Source: Sandaracinaceae bacterium
Lineage (GTDB): Bacteria; Myxococcota_A; Polyangia; Polyangiales; JADJQN01
Direction of reading: 5' to 3'
Length of the DNA stretch: 64,000 bases
NCBI GenBank assembly: GCA_016712745.1
Contig: JADJQN010000004.1
Span: forward strand, 496,001 to 560,000
Positions within the stretch are counted from its first letter, which is position 1. Each line of letters opens with the position of its first letter. Below the pieces are notes generated by a model. It was not told the origin of the DNA and made no database searches. It saw nothing but the letters and a program-made list of their open reading frames with translations. The position numbers and the translations under genes were made by a program. This document shows positions 8,501 to 16,988 of this stretch, in pieces.

Positions 8501-9972
8501 AGAGCGGCGTACGCAGCGTCCGAGCTTGCGTTCACGTGAACGGTAGCCGAGTACAACTGGTTGCCGTCGATTGAGGCGTCGTCCACGCCTGTGACGCTGA
8601 TGGTCTGGGGAGTGGACCAGTTGACGTTGGTGAAGGTAAGGGTCGCGGGGGCCGTGACTCCCTCTGTCAAATCCGAGCTACTCACTTCGAGCACAACGTT
8701 CGTCGCGGGTTGCGTGTTGAGCACAACAGTAAATGTGTCGGCGCCCCCCGCCTCGGTTGTGACGAGCCCCATGGTTGGTGTGACTGTGATCGCTGCCGAT
8801 TCGTCGTCCACGTTTGTGATCGAAACTGTTGGCCCGGAAATGCCGGAGTACGCCGCATCGGTACTAGTACTCGGACCTACGCCAATGGTGTAAATCTGAT
8901 CGCCATCAGCCATTGCATCGTCGACGCCGGTTACGACGATCGCCTGCGGCATATTCCAATCCGAGCTTGTAAATACGACTGAAGGGCTTGCCACAGTGCC
9001 CTCGGACGCGTCGCTGCTAACGATCGGAACCGATACGTCGGCCCCTGGTTCAGCTTGCAGAACAATCGTCAACGAGGCGGTCGCGCCATTCTCGGCAGTC
9101 GATAGGCCGCTCGTCGGGCTCACCAGAATCCCAGGAGTTTCGTCGTCGTGATTCACGCCCGTCGCGTCATCAACTTCGACGCCGTTGTATTCAGCGCTAG
9201 CGCTCGTCGTTGCGCTAGTGACGATCGTGAATAGCTGATCGCCGTCCGCGAACGAATCGTCGACTCCTGTGACCTGCACCGTCTGAGGCGCTGACCAATT
9301 GCTCAGAGTGAAAGTTAGAAGCGCTGGACTCACGCTCGCTTCCGTCGCAACGCTGCTCGACAAAGCAATCGCAACGTCAGCAGCAGGCGCGGCATTGAGT
9401 ACGACTGTGAATGAGTCTGTGCCACCGGTTTCCGTGGTGGCTAGCCCGCTCGTGCGACTTAACGTCACTCCGGCGGTCTCGTTGTCTATATTTGTGACCG
9501 ACACGTCCTCGGCATTGATCGCGTTGTACCGCGCGTCTGAACTCACCGCGGGGGCCGTGACAACCGTGTACGGCTGCGGGCCATCGGCGTCGGCATCATC
9601 GACGCCAGTGACTGTGACGGTCTGCGGCGCGCTCCAGTTCGTTGGGGTGAAGGCGACAACCAGCGGTGCGACTCGGCCTTCACTAGCATCGCTGCTTGAA
9701 ATGCCCATCGTAACGTTGCCCGATGGTTGGGAGCCCAGCACCACGGTGAAGGTCGCTACGCCCGCGAGCTCAGTTGTAGATAGCCCGCTTGTCGGCGTAA
9801 CGCTGATTGAAGGGGCATCGCCAGCATCCATGCCCTGATCGGGGGAAGCATCAAAACCTGCGTCAACCTCGGTGGAAGCATCGCTTGGTTGCAGTGGGTC
9901 GAAGCCCAAGCGCCCGCAGCCAAAGAACTCAACAGAGACGACCCAGAGCAGTAGCAGGCGGCGCGTATTCAT
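5545..9972 (-). CDS. Giant lipoprotein: nine Calx-beta-like repeats plus PD40/TolB-like propeller
   Basis: The ATG at 9972 gives a lipoprotein signal with lipobox FFGC followed by GRLGFDPL; an upstream GTG at 9990 is also possible. The mature chain is about 1475 aa. After an Asp-rich linker come nine repeats of about 105-110 residues, each opening with VTPTSGLxTTExGGTATF, continuing with SSDxxEGTVSPxxLTFT and closing with VTVTGVDD, as in Calx-beta-like adhesion modules. The last 370 residues form a propeller with units ending in TNGVxDVYLRD and SADGRYVAF (PD40/WD40-like). It is probably anchored on the cell surface. It shares the lipobox context and the repeats with the protein at 55144-58824, which has a different C-terminus. 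Confidence 0.85.
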   Translation of the reverse strand: MNTRRLLLLWVVSVEFFGCGRLGFDPLQPSDASTEVDAGFDASPDQGMDAGDAPSISVTPTSGLSTTELAGVATFTVVLGSQPSGNVTMGISSSDASEGRVAPLVVAFTPTNWSAPQTVTVTGVDDADADGPQPYTVVTAPAVSSDARYNAINAEDVSVTNIDNETAGVTLSRTSGLATTETGGTDSFTVVLNAAPAADVAIALSSSVATEASVSPALLTFTLSNWSAPQTVQVTGVDDSFADGDQLFTIVTSATTSASAEYNGVEVDDATGVNHDDETPGILVSPTSGLSTAENGATASLTIVLQAEPGADVSVPIVSSDASEGTVASPSVVFTSSDWNMPQAIVVTGVDDAMADGDQIYTIGVGPSTSTDAAYSGISGPTVSITNVDDESAAITVTPTMGLVTTEAGGADTFTVVLNTQPATNVVLEVSSSDLTEGVTAPATLTFTNVNWSTPQTISVTGVDDASIDGNQLYSATVHVNASSDAAYAALADKSVSITNTDDETAGITVTPSSGLTTTEFGGTATFSVVLNSIPTASVIVDIASDLPAEGTISEARLTFTPATWNVPQIVTVTGEDDIVVDGARVYHVITSAAVSGDPNYAAFNASDVTLTNLDNDMIGIDVSPSALTTVEGGATAAFSVVLRSQPSAAVTVPLRMANTTQGSISPMSLVFTSSNWATPRTVTVTATNDAIADGDFLNTAITDPATSTDLLYAGFDAANVMVTNADNDTVGVVVTPTTGLVTTESGGTASFTMRLLSQASASVTVSIASSDATEGIASPGTLTFTTGDWSSPHLVTITGQPDGSADGDIAYNVITGALVSADSAYNGLAVTDVSVTNLDNNMPGISVSPVSGLTTTEAGATATFNVVLVSMPSADVTISLTSSDVTEGTVSPSSVTFTMGNWNIAQTVTVTGVDDPFVDGTAVYTIVTGNAVSADGTYSGRAAADVSVSNTDNDVAGVVFSPTAGPVFTWEGGASSTFTVRLASQPSATVTIPLASDDASEGSVAPSSLVFTTGDWNTPQSVTVSGVDDSIIDDDQSYHVVLSNGVSADPGYAAFDPPDFLLSNMDDDGFVRGTRYPNGTITSGSITPNALSEDGRYMAYWAPSFLSLDPADTNGVPDIYVMDRATLTHTLVSVNTAGVAGNNYSWSAQCISDNGLHAAFNSLATNLDTPDTNGFYDSFVRHLSTHVTIRASVTSTGGEPNDHVQTIAVSTDGRFVLFTTAATNMVPADTNGVSDVYLRDTVMNVTTLVSVSTAGVVGNQASHNAQMTPDARFVVFLSASTNLVAGDTNATLDVFVRDTQANTTTRVSLTTAGTQSALGGSVADISADGRYVAFVSAGTEFSAGDTNGKTDVFLRDTMLNTTTRISKTSTDGQLDDYVASCFMSSDGQRIAYLSAATNIVPGDTSGSTLDVFAYDRVSDMVTRLSVGPAGQNFNQPISNYSMSGNGRYVAISTQSNNIFSGTGWGWVGVARFPF

Positions 9973-10027
9973 CGGGCGGCAGGGTATCACTCCGGCGCGA
10001 CCGTCGCGAACGATTGGCTCCTTCCAC

Positions 10028-10975
10028 CTAAGTCAACGTCTCGGCTGCGAGGAGGCGTTCCAATCGCGCCTTCTCGAGACGCACTGCGAGCACCTTCTCG
10101 CGCGTCACTTCTACTGCGCCCTTTGGAGATCCCTTCGGCTTGCGAACGAAGCGCTTGTGCGTGTACTGCACTTCCACGAGGTCCTCGCCCCGCACATCGC
10201 TAAAGTGAGCCGCGAGCGTCGCTGCGTCGACGAGTAATTCCGACGGGCACGTTTCGCCTTTTTGCAACGGCACGACGACATGCGCGCCAGTTACATCCCG
10301 TGCGTGCAGCCACAGGTCTTGCGGGCGGGCGTGATGCAGCGTGAGCTCGTCATTGTCGGCAGCGCCCTTACCAACGAGGATGATGCGTGCGTTGTTCGTC
10401 TCGAAGCGGCGGTAGGGAACGCGTGTGAGTTTCTTCTTCTTCGCCGACGTCGCCACACCGGCTGGCTCCGGTGCTGCGACTGGGACCTTGAGCTTGCGCG
10501 CTTCGATGACCAGCGCATCAATCTCATCGTGCGTTTGCGTCGTGTCCAGCCGGGCGAGTATGGCTCTGAGTCGAGCGAGCTCGGTGTCGGTTGCCACGAG
10601 TCGCTCTTTCGCGATGCGCGCGCCGGTTTCGATTTTTCGCGCGCGTGTGAAAAAGGCGTCAGCGTTCTCACGTGGCGACTTGGCCGGGTCGAGTGTCACC
10701 AGGGTGCGCGCCGCCTCATCGCCGCTTTCGTGCTCGTATGTGAAATGTGCGGCGCCGCGCGGGATCTCGCGCAGGTGCGCGAGCATCATGCTGCCGTGCA
10801 TGCGCATAGCCTCGACCTCTTTGACGCGGTCGATATCCCCCTCAATCGCGTTGCGCCGCTTGGTCGCGCGGGCAACGGCTTTGGCCACGGCAGCGCGAAG
10901 CTGGGCGATTTCCTCGCTCAGCGCGACGAGCTGCATCGCGTGAAGAAGGCCTCGCTCGTGCGCGTCGAGAGACAT
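10028..10975 (-). CDS. NFACT-R (DUF814) RNA-binding protein lacking the NFACT-N domain
   Basis: The ATG at 10975 gives a 315-aa protein; the longer open frame overlaps the upstream gene and reads as shadow sequence. Residues 1-150 form a coiled-coil middle region with the RqcH/NEMF-like signatures HGSMMLAHLREIPRG, TLDPAKSPRENADAFFTRARK. The NFACT-R domain follows: RRFETNNARIILVGKGAADND, DLWLHARDVTGAHVVV and LAAHFSD. NFACT-R is the domain that contacts tRNA and the ribosome in RqcH-type quality control. The N-terminal NFACT-N domain (about 200 aa) and the helix-hairpin-helix are missing, so classic Ala-tailing is doubtful. It lies 13 nt behind the DUF72-like gene. Confidence 0.8.
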   Translation of the reverse strand: MSLDAHERGLLHAMQLVALSEEIAQLRAAVAKAVARATKRRNAIEGDIDRVKEVEAMRMHGSMMLAHLREIPRGAAHFTYEHESGDEAARTLVTLDPAKSPRENADAFFTRARKIETGARIAKERLVATDTELARLRAILARLDTTQTHDEIDALVIEARKLKVPVAAPEPAGVATSAKKKKLTRVPYRRFETNNARIILVGKGAADNDELTLHHARPQDLWLHARDVTGAHVVVPLQKGETCPSELLVDAATLAAHFSDVRGEDLVEVQYTHKRFVRKPKGSPKGAVEVTREKVLAVRLEKARLERLLAAETLT

Positions 10976-10988
10976 TGGAAAGCGAACT

Positions 10989-11717
10989 TTACTCGTCGCT
11001 GTCGGCGGTCTTGTCGACCTCGTCGTCATCGTCGAACGTGTCTTCGTTCTCGTCATTCGCGAGCTGTTGTAGGCGGCTTGCTTCTTTGAACGAGCGAGGT
11101 GACTCGATCGCGATGAACGCCTCCTTGATATCGTCTTCTGCGACGGCTTCGAGAACTTCGCGCAACATATTCTCGTTGAAGCGTGAGCGCGCGCCGAACG
11201 CGGTGAGGCGTGCGTAAACGCGCTCACCCACCGGAACCGGAGCATCGATCGGGTCGAACGCGTACAAAATGCCGAGACGCTCCGCTTGCTTGCTGGCGGC
11301 CGGCGGTTCCCACAACCCGGTTGGTGCCCAAACGATGTCGCGCTTGGTGCTGTCCTTTTTGCGAAGCTTGTCGACGTACGCCGCAAGCAAATCGCGATCG
11401 CGCTGACCGGTCGTCAGATCGGCACCGGTCGGGATCACGATGAAGCGTGCGCGCAGGGCCGTTGCGGCGTCGTCGAGCCATTTGACGTTCGTGCCAAGTA
11501 TCGAATCAAAACGCATCGGACCGAGTGAGCCCGAGACGGACGACTTGGGCGCAACAAGGGAGATCGCAAAGCTCTCCGAAATATTCTCGCGCCATTTGCC
11601 GAGCGTGCCTGCTTTGGGTAATGGAGCGCGCAACGCGATCTCCGCAAATTGGAGCGCGCGTTTGTACTGAGGTCCGGGTGCGCGATCGAGCTGAGCGCCT
11701 GCAAACACTGTCGTCAT
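10989..11717 (-). CDS. Divergent DUF72-like protein
   Basis: The ATG at 11717 begins MTTVFAGAQLD; the longer open frame would run through the divergent promoter region. The 242-aa protein follows the DUF72 plan only loosely: LQFAEIALRAPLP, a SFAISLVAPKSSV strand, a long helix with LRARFIVIPTGADLT (in place of the usual LGPLLVQLPP), and VYARLTAFGARSRFNENMLREV near the end, followed by EAFIAIESPRSFKEASRLQQLA. The C-terminus is highly acidic (DTFDDDDEVDKTADSDE). DUF72 proteins are TIM-barrel-like with no settled function. It precedes the NFACT-R gene in one likely operon and is divergent from the TPR-HEAT gene. Confidence 0.5.
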   Translation of the reverse strand: MTTVFAGAQLDRAPGPQYKRALQFAEIALRAPLPKAGTLGKWRENISESFAISLVAPKSSVSGSLGPMRFDSILGTNVKWLDDAATALRARFIVIPTGADLTTGQRDRDLLAAYVDKLRKKDSTKRDIVWAPTGLWEPPAASKQAERLGILYAFDPIDAPVPVGERVYARLTAFGARSRFNENMLREVLEAVAEDDIKEAFIAIESPRSFKEASRLQQLANDENEDTFDDDDEVDKTADSDE

Positions 11718-11808
11718 AGGGGGGCGGATGGTAGCAGCCTCCGGCCGAGCTTCACGCTCATTTTGCGCCGGTTCGTCCAAGCGCACTTGTTCCGCTATCC
11801 TTCGGGGT

Positions 11809-14800
11809 GTGAAGCGGTTTGTCGCCTTGTTTTTTGCGCTGCTTGTGCTTGTTCCGGCGCAGGGAGCGTTCGGCCAAGATGACTGGGGGATCACCAGGCC
11901 AGGTCGCCCCACGCGTCCAACACGACCGCCGCGACCTCATGGAGGCGTTCGTCCGCCACGCCCGCACGGCGGGACGACACAGGCCACCCCGGAGCAAACG
12001 CCGGACAGGCACAGCAACGTTCTCATCGAACGCTACCTGCGCATCCTTGAGGCGAACCCGGGCGAGGCATTCGCCTTTCAGCGCCTGCTCGATTTGTATA
12101 GGGAGAGGGACGGCAACATCGATGGCTTTCTGCACGAGCTCGAGGAGCGAGCAAGACGGGACGCTGCGAGCTATCCGCCCCGGATGATGTTGGGCCAGCT
12201 CTATCGATCGCAGAACCGCAATGCCGATGCCGAGCGAATGTACCGGGAAGCACTTGCACTGCGACCGAGCGATCCTTCGCCGCTCTCGAAGCTCGCGGCA
12301 ATCGTCGAGGAGGCGTCACACCACGACGAGGCGATCGCCTTGTACGAGCGCGCGCTTGCCAATACTTCGGACGACGCCGGCAAGCAGGAGCTCGTCCGCG
12401 CACTGGCGGATATCTCAATGAACGCGAGCGACTATGATCGCGCTCGCGGCTACTACGCGCGGTTAGTACCGGCCCACGGAGCGAGCGTCTACTTGAGCAC
12501 GGAGTTCGCGCGAGCGTTGGCGGCGCGTCGCGAATTTGCGCGCGCCGCGGCTGAGTACGAACGCGTGCGTCAATCGATGCGGGGCGACAACCGCGTTCTC
12601 GCACCGCTGCTTCGCGACCTTGGCCGTGCTTACTTGGATGCCGGCGACATGGAGCACGCGATCACGGTGCTCAACGAAGGATTGCGCGCTGCAGGACCGA
12701 GTGCCGGTGTTCGTTCGGAGATTTACGAGATTTTGGTCGATGCCTATCGCCGCAGCGATCGGCTCGCCGAGTTCATCGCGCACCTGGCGCACGAGGCAAC
12801 CGGCTTCGAAGCCAACGAGTTGCGCGGACGCATCGAAGACGAGCTTGGGCACGATGAAGAGGCTCTCGCGGCCTATCGGCGCGCCCTTGCCGCGAATCCT
12901 CAGCACGTCGATACGCGTTTGCGTATCGTGCAACTGCTTACGCGTTCGGGCCGCTTGAACGAAGTCGTCGATGAATACCGATCGCTCATTCGCTCATCGC
13001 CGCGTGAACCGCGCTTCGTAGTCGAGCTTGCCCAACTATTGATGCAAACCGGCCATCGCGATGAAGCGATGCGCCTTGCCGCCGAGACCAGCCGCCGCTA
13101 TGCGCGAGAGCCCCAAGTGCATCAGGCGCTGGCCGAGCTCTATGCGCGTTGGAACGAAGACGCGCTGGCTACGGCCGAAGTAGCAATCCTCGCGCGTATC
13201 GATCCTTCGGACCCGGCGCACCTCGTAGCGCTTGGCGCGCAGCAACTCGAATCCGGCAATACGCAGGCGGCGCTTCAAACGTGGCGACGCATCCTGGATG
13301 TCGACAGCGATCGCGCGCGCGCGCACGCGACATTGGGCGGCATCTACGCCGACCATGACTATTTGCGCGAGGCTGTTGCTGAGTACCGCGAATCGCTCCG
13401 GCTGCGCGAAGGTGATCTCGACACGCAGCGCGGATTTGCCACCGTGCTGGAGCGTGCAGGTCTCGATGCGGAGGCGGTCGCCGCGTGGACGCGTGTCATT
13501 GAAATGTCGCGCGATGATCGCGCGGTGAGGCGCGAAGCCCGGCAACGAATCATTGCGATTTGGCAGCGCCAGCGACAGCTGCCAAACCGCGTCTACGCGT
13601 TCGAAGCCGCCTTTCGGGCTACGCCTCCTGACCTTGAAGCGGGGCGCTTTCTGGCCGAGGCCTATATGCGCATGCGCCCGCAACCCAGGCCCGAACTGGC
13701 TGAGCGCGTGTTGTCGCGCTTGGTCGAGCTTGAGCCGGGGGATGTGGAGAGCTTGCTCGCGCTTGAACGCGCGCGCACATCACGAGGAGACCTCGCCGGG
13801 GCGATCGACGTGCTGCAGCGGCTCGTCCAGGCCGACGATCGTCGTGCGGGCCAGTATCTTCAGCGAATGGCCGAGCTCGCTCTTGCGCTCTATCGTGACG
13901 CAGACGCCGTCGCCTACGCGGCACGTGCGGTGGAGCGGAATCCCGATGACGCGACCGCGCATCAGCGTCTAGCGGATTTGTATCGCGCGCGTCAGGACAT
14001 GCCGCACGCCATTGCGAGTTATCGGCGCGCGATTGAGCTGAACGAACGTAGCTACGGAACCTATTTCGAGCTTGCTGAGATCTATCTGGCGCAGGGCGAG
14101 CTCACCGAGGCCGATCAACTCTTTCGCCGAGTTATGCGTTCCTCCCCCGACGATGATCTTGTGGCACGCGCGGTGCGCGCCGCGATTCAAATTCACTTGG
14201 GCGACAGCACACTCGAGGCGCTGGAGCAGGAGCTTCTGCCGTTGGCGCTCGCCAATGCGCAGCGACCCATTTTCCGTCGCTTGGCGGTGGAGCTTTACCA
14301 ATCGCTCGTGGCACCGCTTGTGCTCGCGGCTCGTGGCGAGGGGTCTTCCGCTCAAGAGGCGCGCACTCGCCTGACGCGCGTCGGCACACGTGCCATCAAG
14401 CCGCTGCTTGAGGCGCTTGCGGACAACGATCCGGCACAGAACCGCACTGCGGTGGATATTTTGGGCGAGCTTGGCAATGCGCGCGCCGCCGTGCCGCTTA
14501 TCGCTGCGGCCGAAGCCGATGGTGACATTCAATTTCGTCTGACCGCGCTTCGCGCAGCGGGCTCGCTTGCATCCGCTGATTTGATTCCCAGGTTCTTTGC
14601 TCTGTCCAGGGGCGACGAAACGCGTCTGCGCGAGACCGCGACATGGGCGATCGGCCGCATCGGTGGACGCACTGCTGTCGCGCCGTTGCGGGATCGTTTG
14701 CACGAGGGCGAACCCGGCGTGCGTGTGTTCGCTGCACTTGGGCTCGGCGCCGCGAAAGACGATACGTCGCGGGCGCAACTTGAAGAAGCGCTCTCTGATC

Positions 14801-15908
14801 CAAGCGAGGACGTACGCGTGGCAGCGGCCTGGGCGTTGGGCCGAATCGGCGACGCGCGCAGCGTCCCACGGCTCGTCGCACTTTTGCGCAATGGCATGCG
14901 AAATCCTGCGAGTGCTGCTGCGTTTGCGCTGGGGCAGATGGTGGGAACGAGGCCACTCATGCGCTGCTCGAGCTACTCTTTTCTAGCGATCCTCGAGCGC
15001 GATCAAACGCAGCTGTGGCACTGCGCCTGCCGGCACATCACGAGACAGCGCGTGCCTCCGTACTCGTCGTGCCAGCAAGCGTTGTCGCCGCACACTCCTA
15101 TATCGGTACCGTGCTCGATGCCGACATGAGCATCGCGACGACAGGGAGCGTCGCTCTCTCGCCACTTCGCGATGCGCTGATAGCTCTCGCGAGCGCAGCA
15201 CTTGAAGGACCGCTTGAGGAAGTGAAAGCCGCGTTAGATCTTCTCGGCTCACTTAGCGACGGGGTGGGTCTCGGTCCGCTCACGGCAGATCTCAGCGCTT
15301 GGCCTGAGGGCGCGCGCGCTGCGGCCCTGACCGACTTGCGTGCAATCGGAAGCGCGCTTGCGAATAGCTTGGTGGGCGTGACGCATCATGGAGACGCTGC
15401 AGTGCGTACCGGGGCCGTGCGCGTCCTTTCGCGCATTCATACGGAAGAGGCACAGGCTGCCATCGTCGCCGCGTTGACCGATTCGTCCACGGAAGTGAAT
15501 CGCGCAGCGCTAGACGCGCTCGACGCCCAGCGCGCAAACGACAACGCCGTGACTCAGGTCTCGCGCGTGGTTCGCACGCATAGTGACTGGGCGACGCGGG
15601 CGCGTGCTGCAGCGGCCCTCGGGCGAATGGCTAGGCCCTCGGCGCAGGACTCCCTGGCCGACGTTTTGTTGCACGACAACTATGCCTTCGTACGCGAAGC
15701 GGCAGCGCAGGCGCTACGGGGTGCAACGGCTGCTTCGGCCATCTCCGCCCTGCGTGAAGCGTTATTGCATGACACCGAACCGCGGGTCCAAGTCGCCGCC
15801 GTTGGCGCGTTGCGAGCAATGAACAGCCCCGAGGCGCGGGAGGCCCTGAGCGCCGCGCGGGCGGCCGCTCTGCCCGGCGAGGTTCGTGCAGCGCTATCTG
15901 CAGATTGA
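11809..15908 (+). CDS. Secreted TPR-HEAT repeat protein interrupted by a frameshift
   Basis: The GTG at 11809 starts a clear signal peptide (KRFVALFFALLVLVPAQGAFG, without its start residue). A Pro/Arg/Gly-rich stretch comes next. About 20 TPR-like units occupy residues about 65-830 (for example EANPGEAFAFQRLLDLY, ALRPSDPSPLSKLAAIVEEA). HEAT/PBS-lyase-like repeats follow (AVDILGELGNARAAVPLIAAA, AAAWALGRIGDARSVPRLVALL). The first frame leaves the HEAT pattern near 14945 and stops at 15129. From about 14949 the frame that is one base back continues the pattern (EATHALLELLFSSDPRARSN) to a stop at 15908. One missing base near the GGG at 14943-14945 would restore a protein of about 1366 aa. Whether it is a sequencing error, a pseudogene or recoding is open. 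Confidence 0.8.
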
Positions 15909-15965
15909 CGGTCACGGCCCTTCTGCCCTACCGTTCCGGCCTAAGAATCGGGGTCGCGGCTCTCC

Positions 15966-16988
15966 ATGAACCTAGAAGTCGGCATCGCTTGTGGAGCGTG
16001 CGATACCTTTTGTGCGTTTCCTACAACGGCATGTCCGGAATGCGGGCATGTGATCGAAGTCGAAAGAGCAGTCGCTAACACGATAGCCCCGCAAGCTTTG
16101 TCGGCAGTCGCGATGCCGTCCAAATCAGTTTTAGCAGCGCCGGGAATTCCGGACTTTCAATCGCCGGCCGCCCCGGCAAGTACGTCTCAGGAGGATTTGA
16201 TGGAGCAGGCCCGCAACTACGTGTGCAAGGAGTGCTCGACGCCAATCCCGTCGGGTCACAAGTTCTGTGGTCGTTGCGGTGCGGGAGTGCCCCAAGCGAT
16301 TGTGGACCTGCAGGTCGAATTCTTTGGCGCGATGCAGGCGCCTGGCAAAGCGCGCCTCATCCTTATCCGTGGCAACGCGGGCGTCGAAGGCTTGAGCTAC
16401 CTCCTGCAAGGCACCGAGCACATCGCCGGTCGACAGGACGCGCAGATCCTCTTTCCAGAGGATCACTGGCTGAGCGCGCGTCACGCGAACTTCTTCTATC
16501 GCAACGACAAGCTTGTTGTGAAAGACGAGGGCAGCGCGAACGGCGTGTACATTCGCGTCCGTCAGCCCGTAGAGGTTGCGGCAGGGGAGCACTTCCTGTG
16601 CGGAGAGCAACTCTTTCGCTTGGAGGCGACTCCCAAAGACACCGCGGGACCCGAAGGCGATCAAACCTACTTCTACTCGTCGCCCAAGCGTCCCAGTCCG
16701 TTTCGCATCGTGCAGATATTGCGCGGCGGCGTGCCGGGATTGGTCTTCTGTGCCCGCGAGAATTCCGCGCGTATCGGCCGCGAAGAGAACGACATCAACT
16801 TCCCCGAAGACCTCTATATGAGCGGGAATCACGCGACGGTCGAGTTGCTCGCCGATGGCAAATTCATTCTCACCGATTCAGGTTCGAAGAATGGCACCTA
16901 CGTTCGGATCAAGGGAGAGCGCGAGCTCGCCAATGGCGACTACGTCTTCCTCGGACACCAGCTCTTGCGCGTCGAGATGACTGCCTAG
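15966..16988 (+). CDS. Double zinc-ribbon, double FHA-domain protein
   Basis: The 340-aa protein starts with a zinc ribbon (Cys9, Cys12, Cys23, Cys26) and has a second at Cys87, Cys90, Cys101, Cys104 (CKEC...CGRC). Two FHA domains follow at about 145-225 and 245-335. Both keep the phosphothreonine-binding pattern: AGRQD ... SARH ... GSANGVYIR in the first and IGREE ... SGNH ... GSKNGTYVRI in the second. It has no signal peptide or membrane segment, so it should act in the cytoplasm as a phospho-dependent adaptor. A close architectural paralogue lies at 24666-25676, and a zinc-ribbon Ser/Thr kinase at 18208-19692. Its 3' end overlaps the convergent gene at 16985 by 4 nt. Confidence 0.85.
   Translation: MNLEVGIACGACDTFCAFPTTACPECGHVIEVERAVANTIAPQALSAVAMPSKSVLAAPGIPDFQSPAAPASTSQEDLMEQARNYVCKECSTPIPSGHKFCGRCGAGVPQAIVDLQVEFFGAMQAPGKARLILIRGNAGVEGLSYLLQGTEHIAGRQDAQILFPEDHWLSARHANFFYRNDKLVVKDEGSANGVYIRVRQPVEVAAGEHFLCGEQLFRLEATPKDTAGPEGDQTYFYSSPKRPSPFRIVQILRGGVPGLVFCARENSARIGREENDINFPEDLYMSGNHATVELLADGKFILTDSGSKNGTYVRIKGERELANGDYVFLGHQLLRVEMTA

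Noticed and set aside
10976..11386. N-terminal 137-residue extension of the NFACT-R gene
   Set aside because: It overlaps the 3' part of the DUF72-like gene and is Arg/Ser-rich with no NFACT-N motif; the ATG at 10975 is the better start.
13036..13683. 215-aa open frame on the minus strand across the TPR region
   Set aside because: It is antisense to TPR repeats with clear periodicity and its translation has no recognisable domain.
14941..14952. Programmed -1 frameshift signal in the TPR-HEAT gene
   Set aside because: No X-XXY-YYZ heptamer and no clear downstream stem or pseudoknot were seen, so an indel is the simpler reading.
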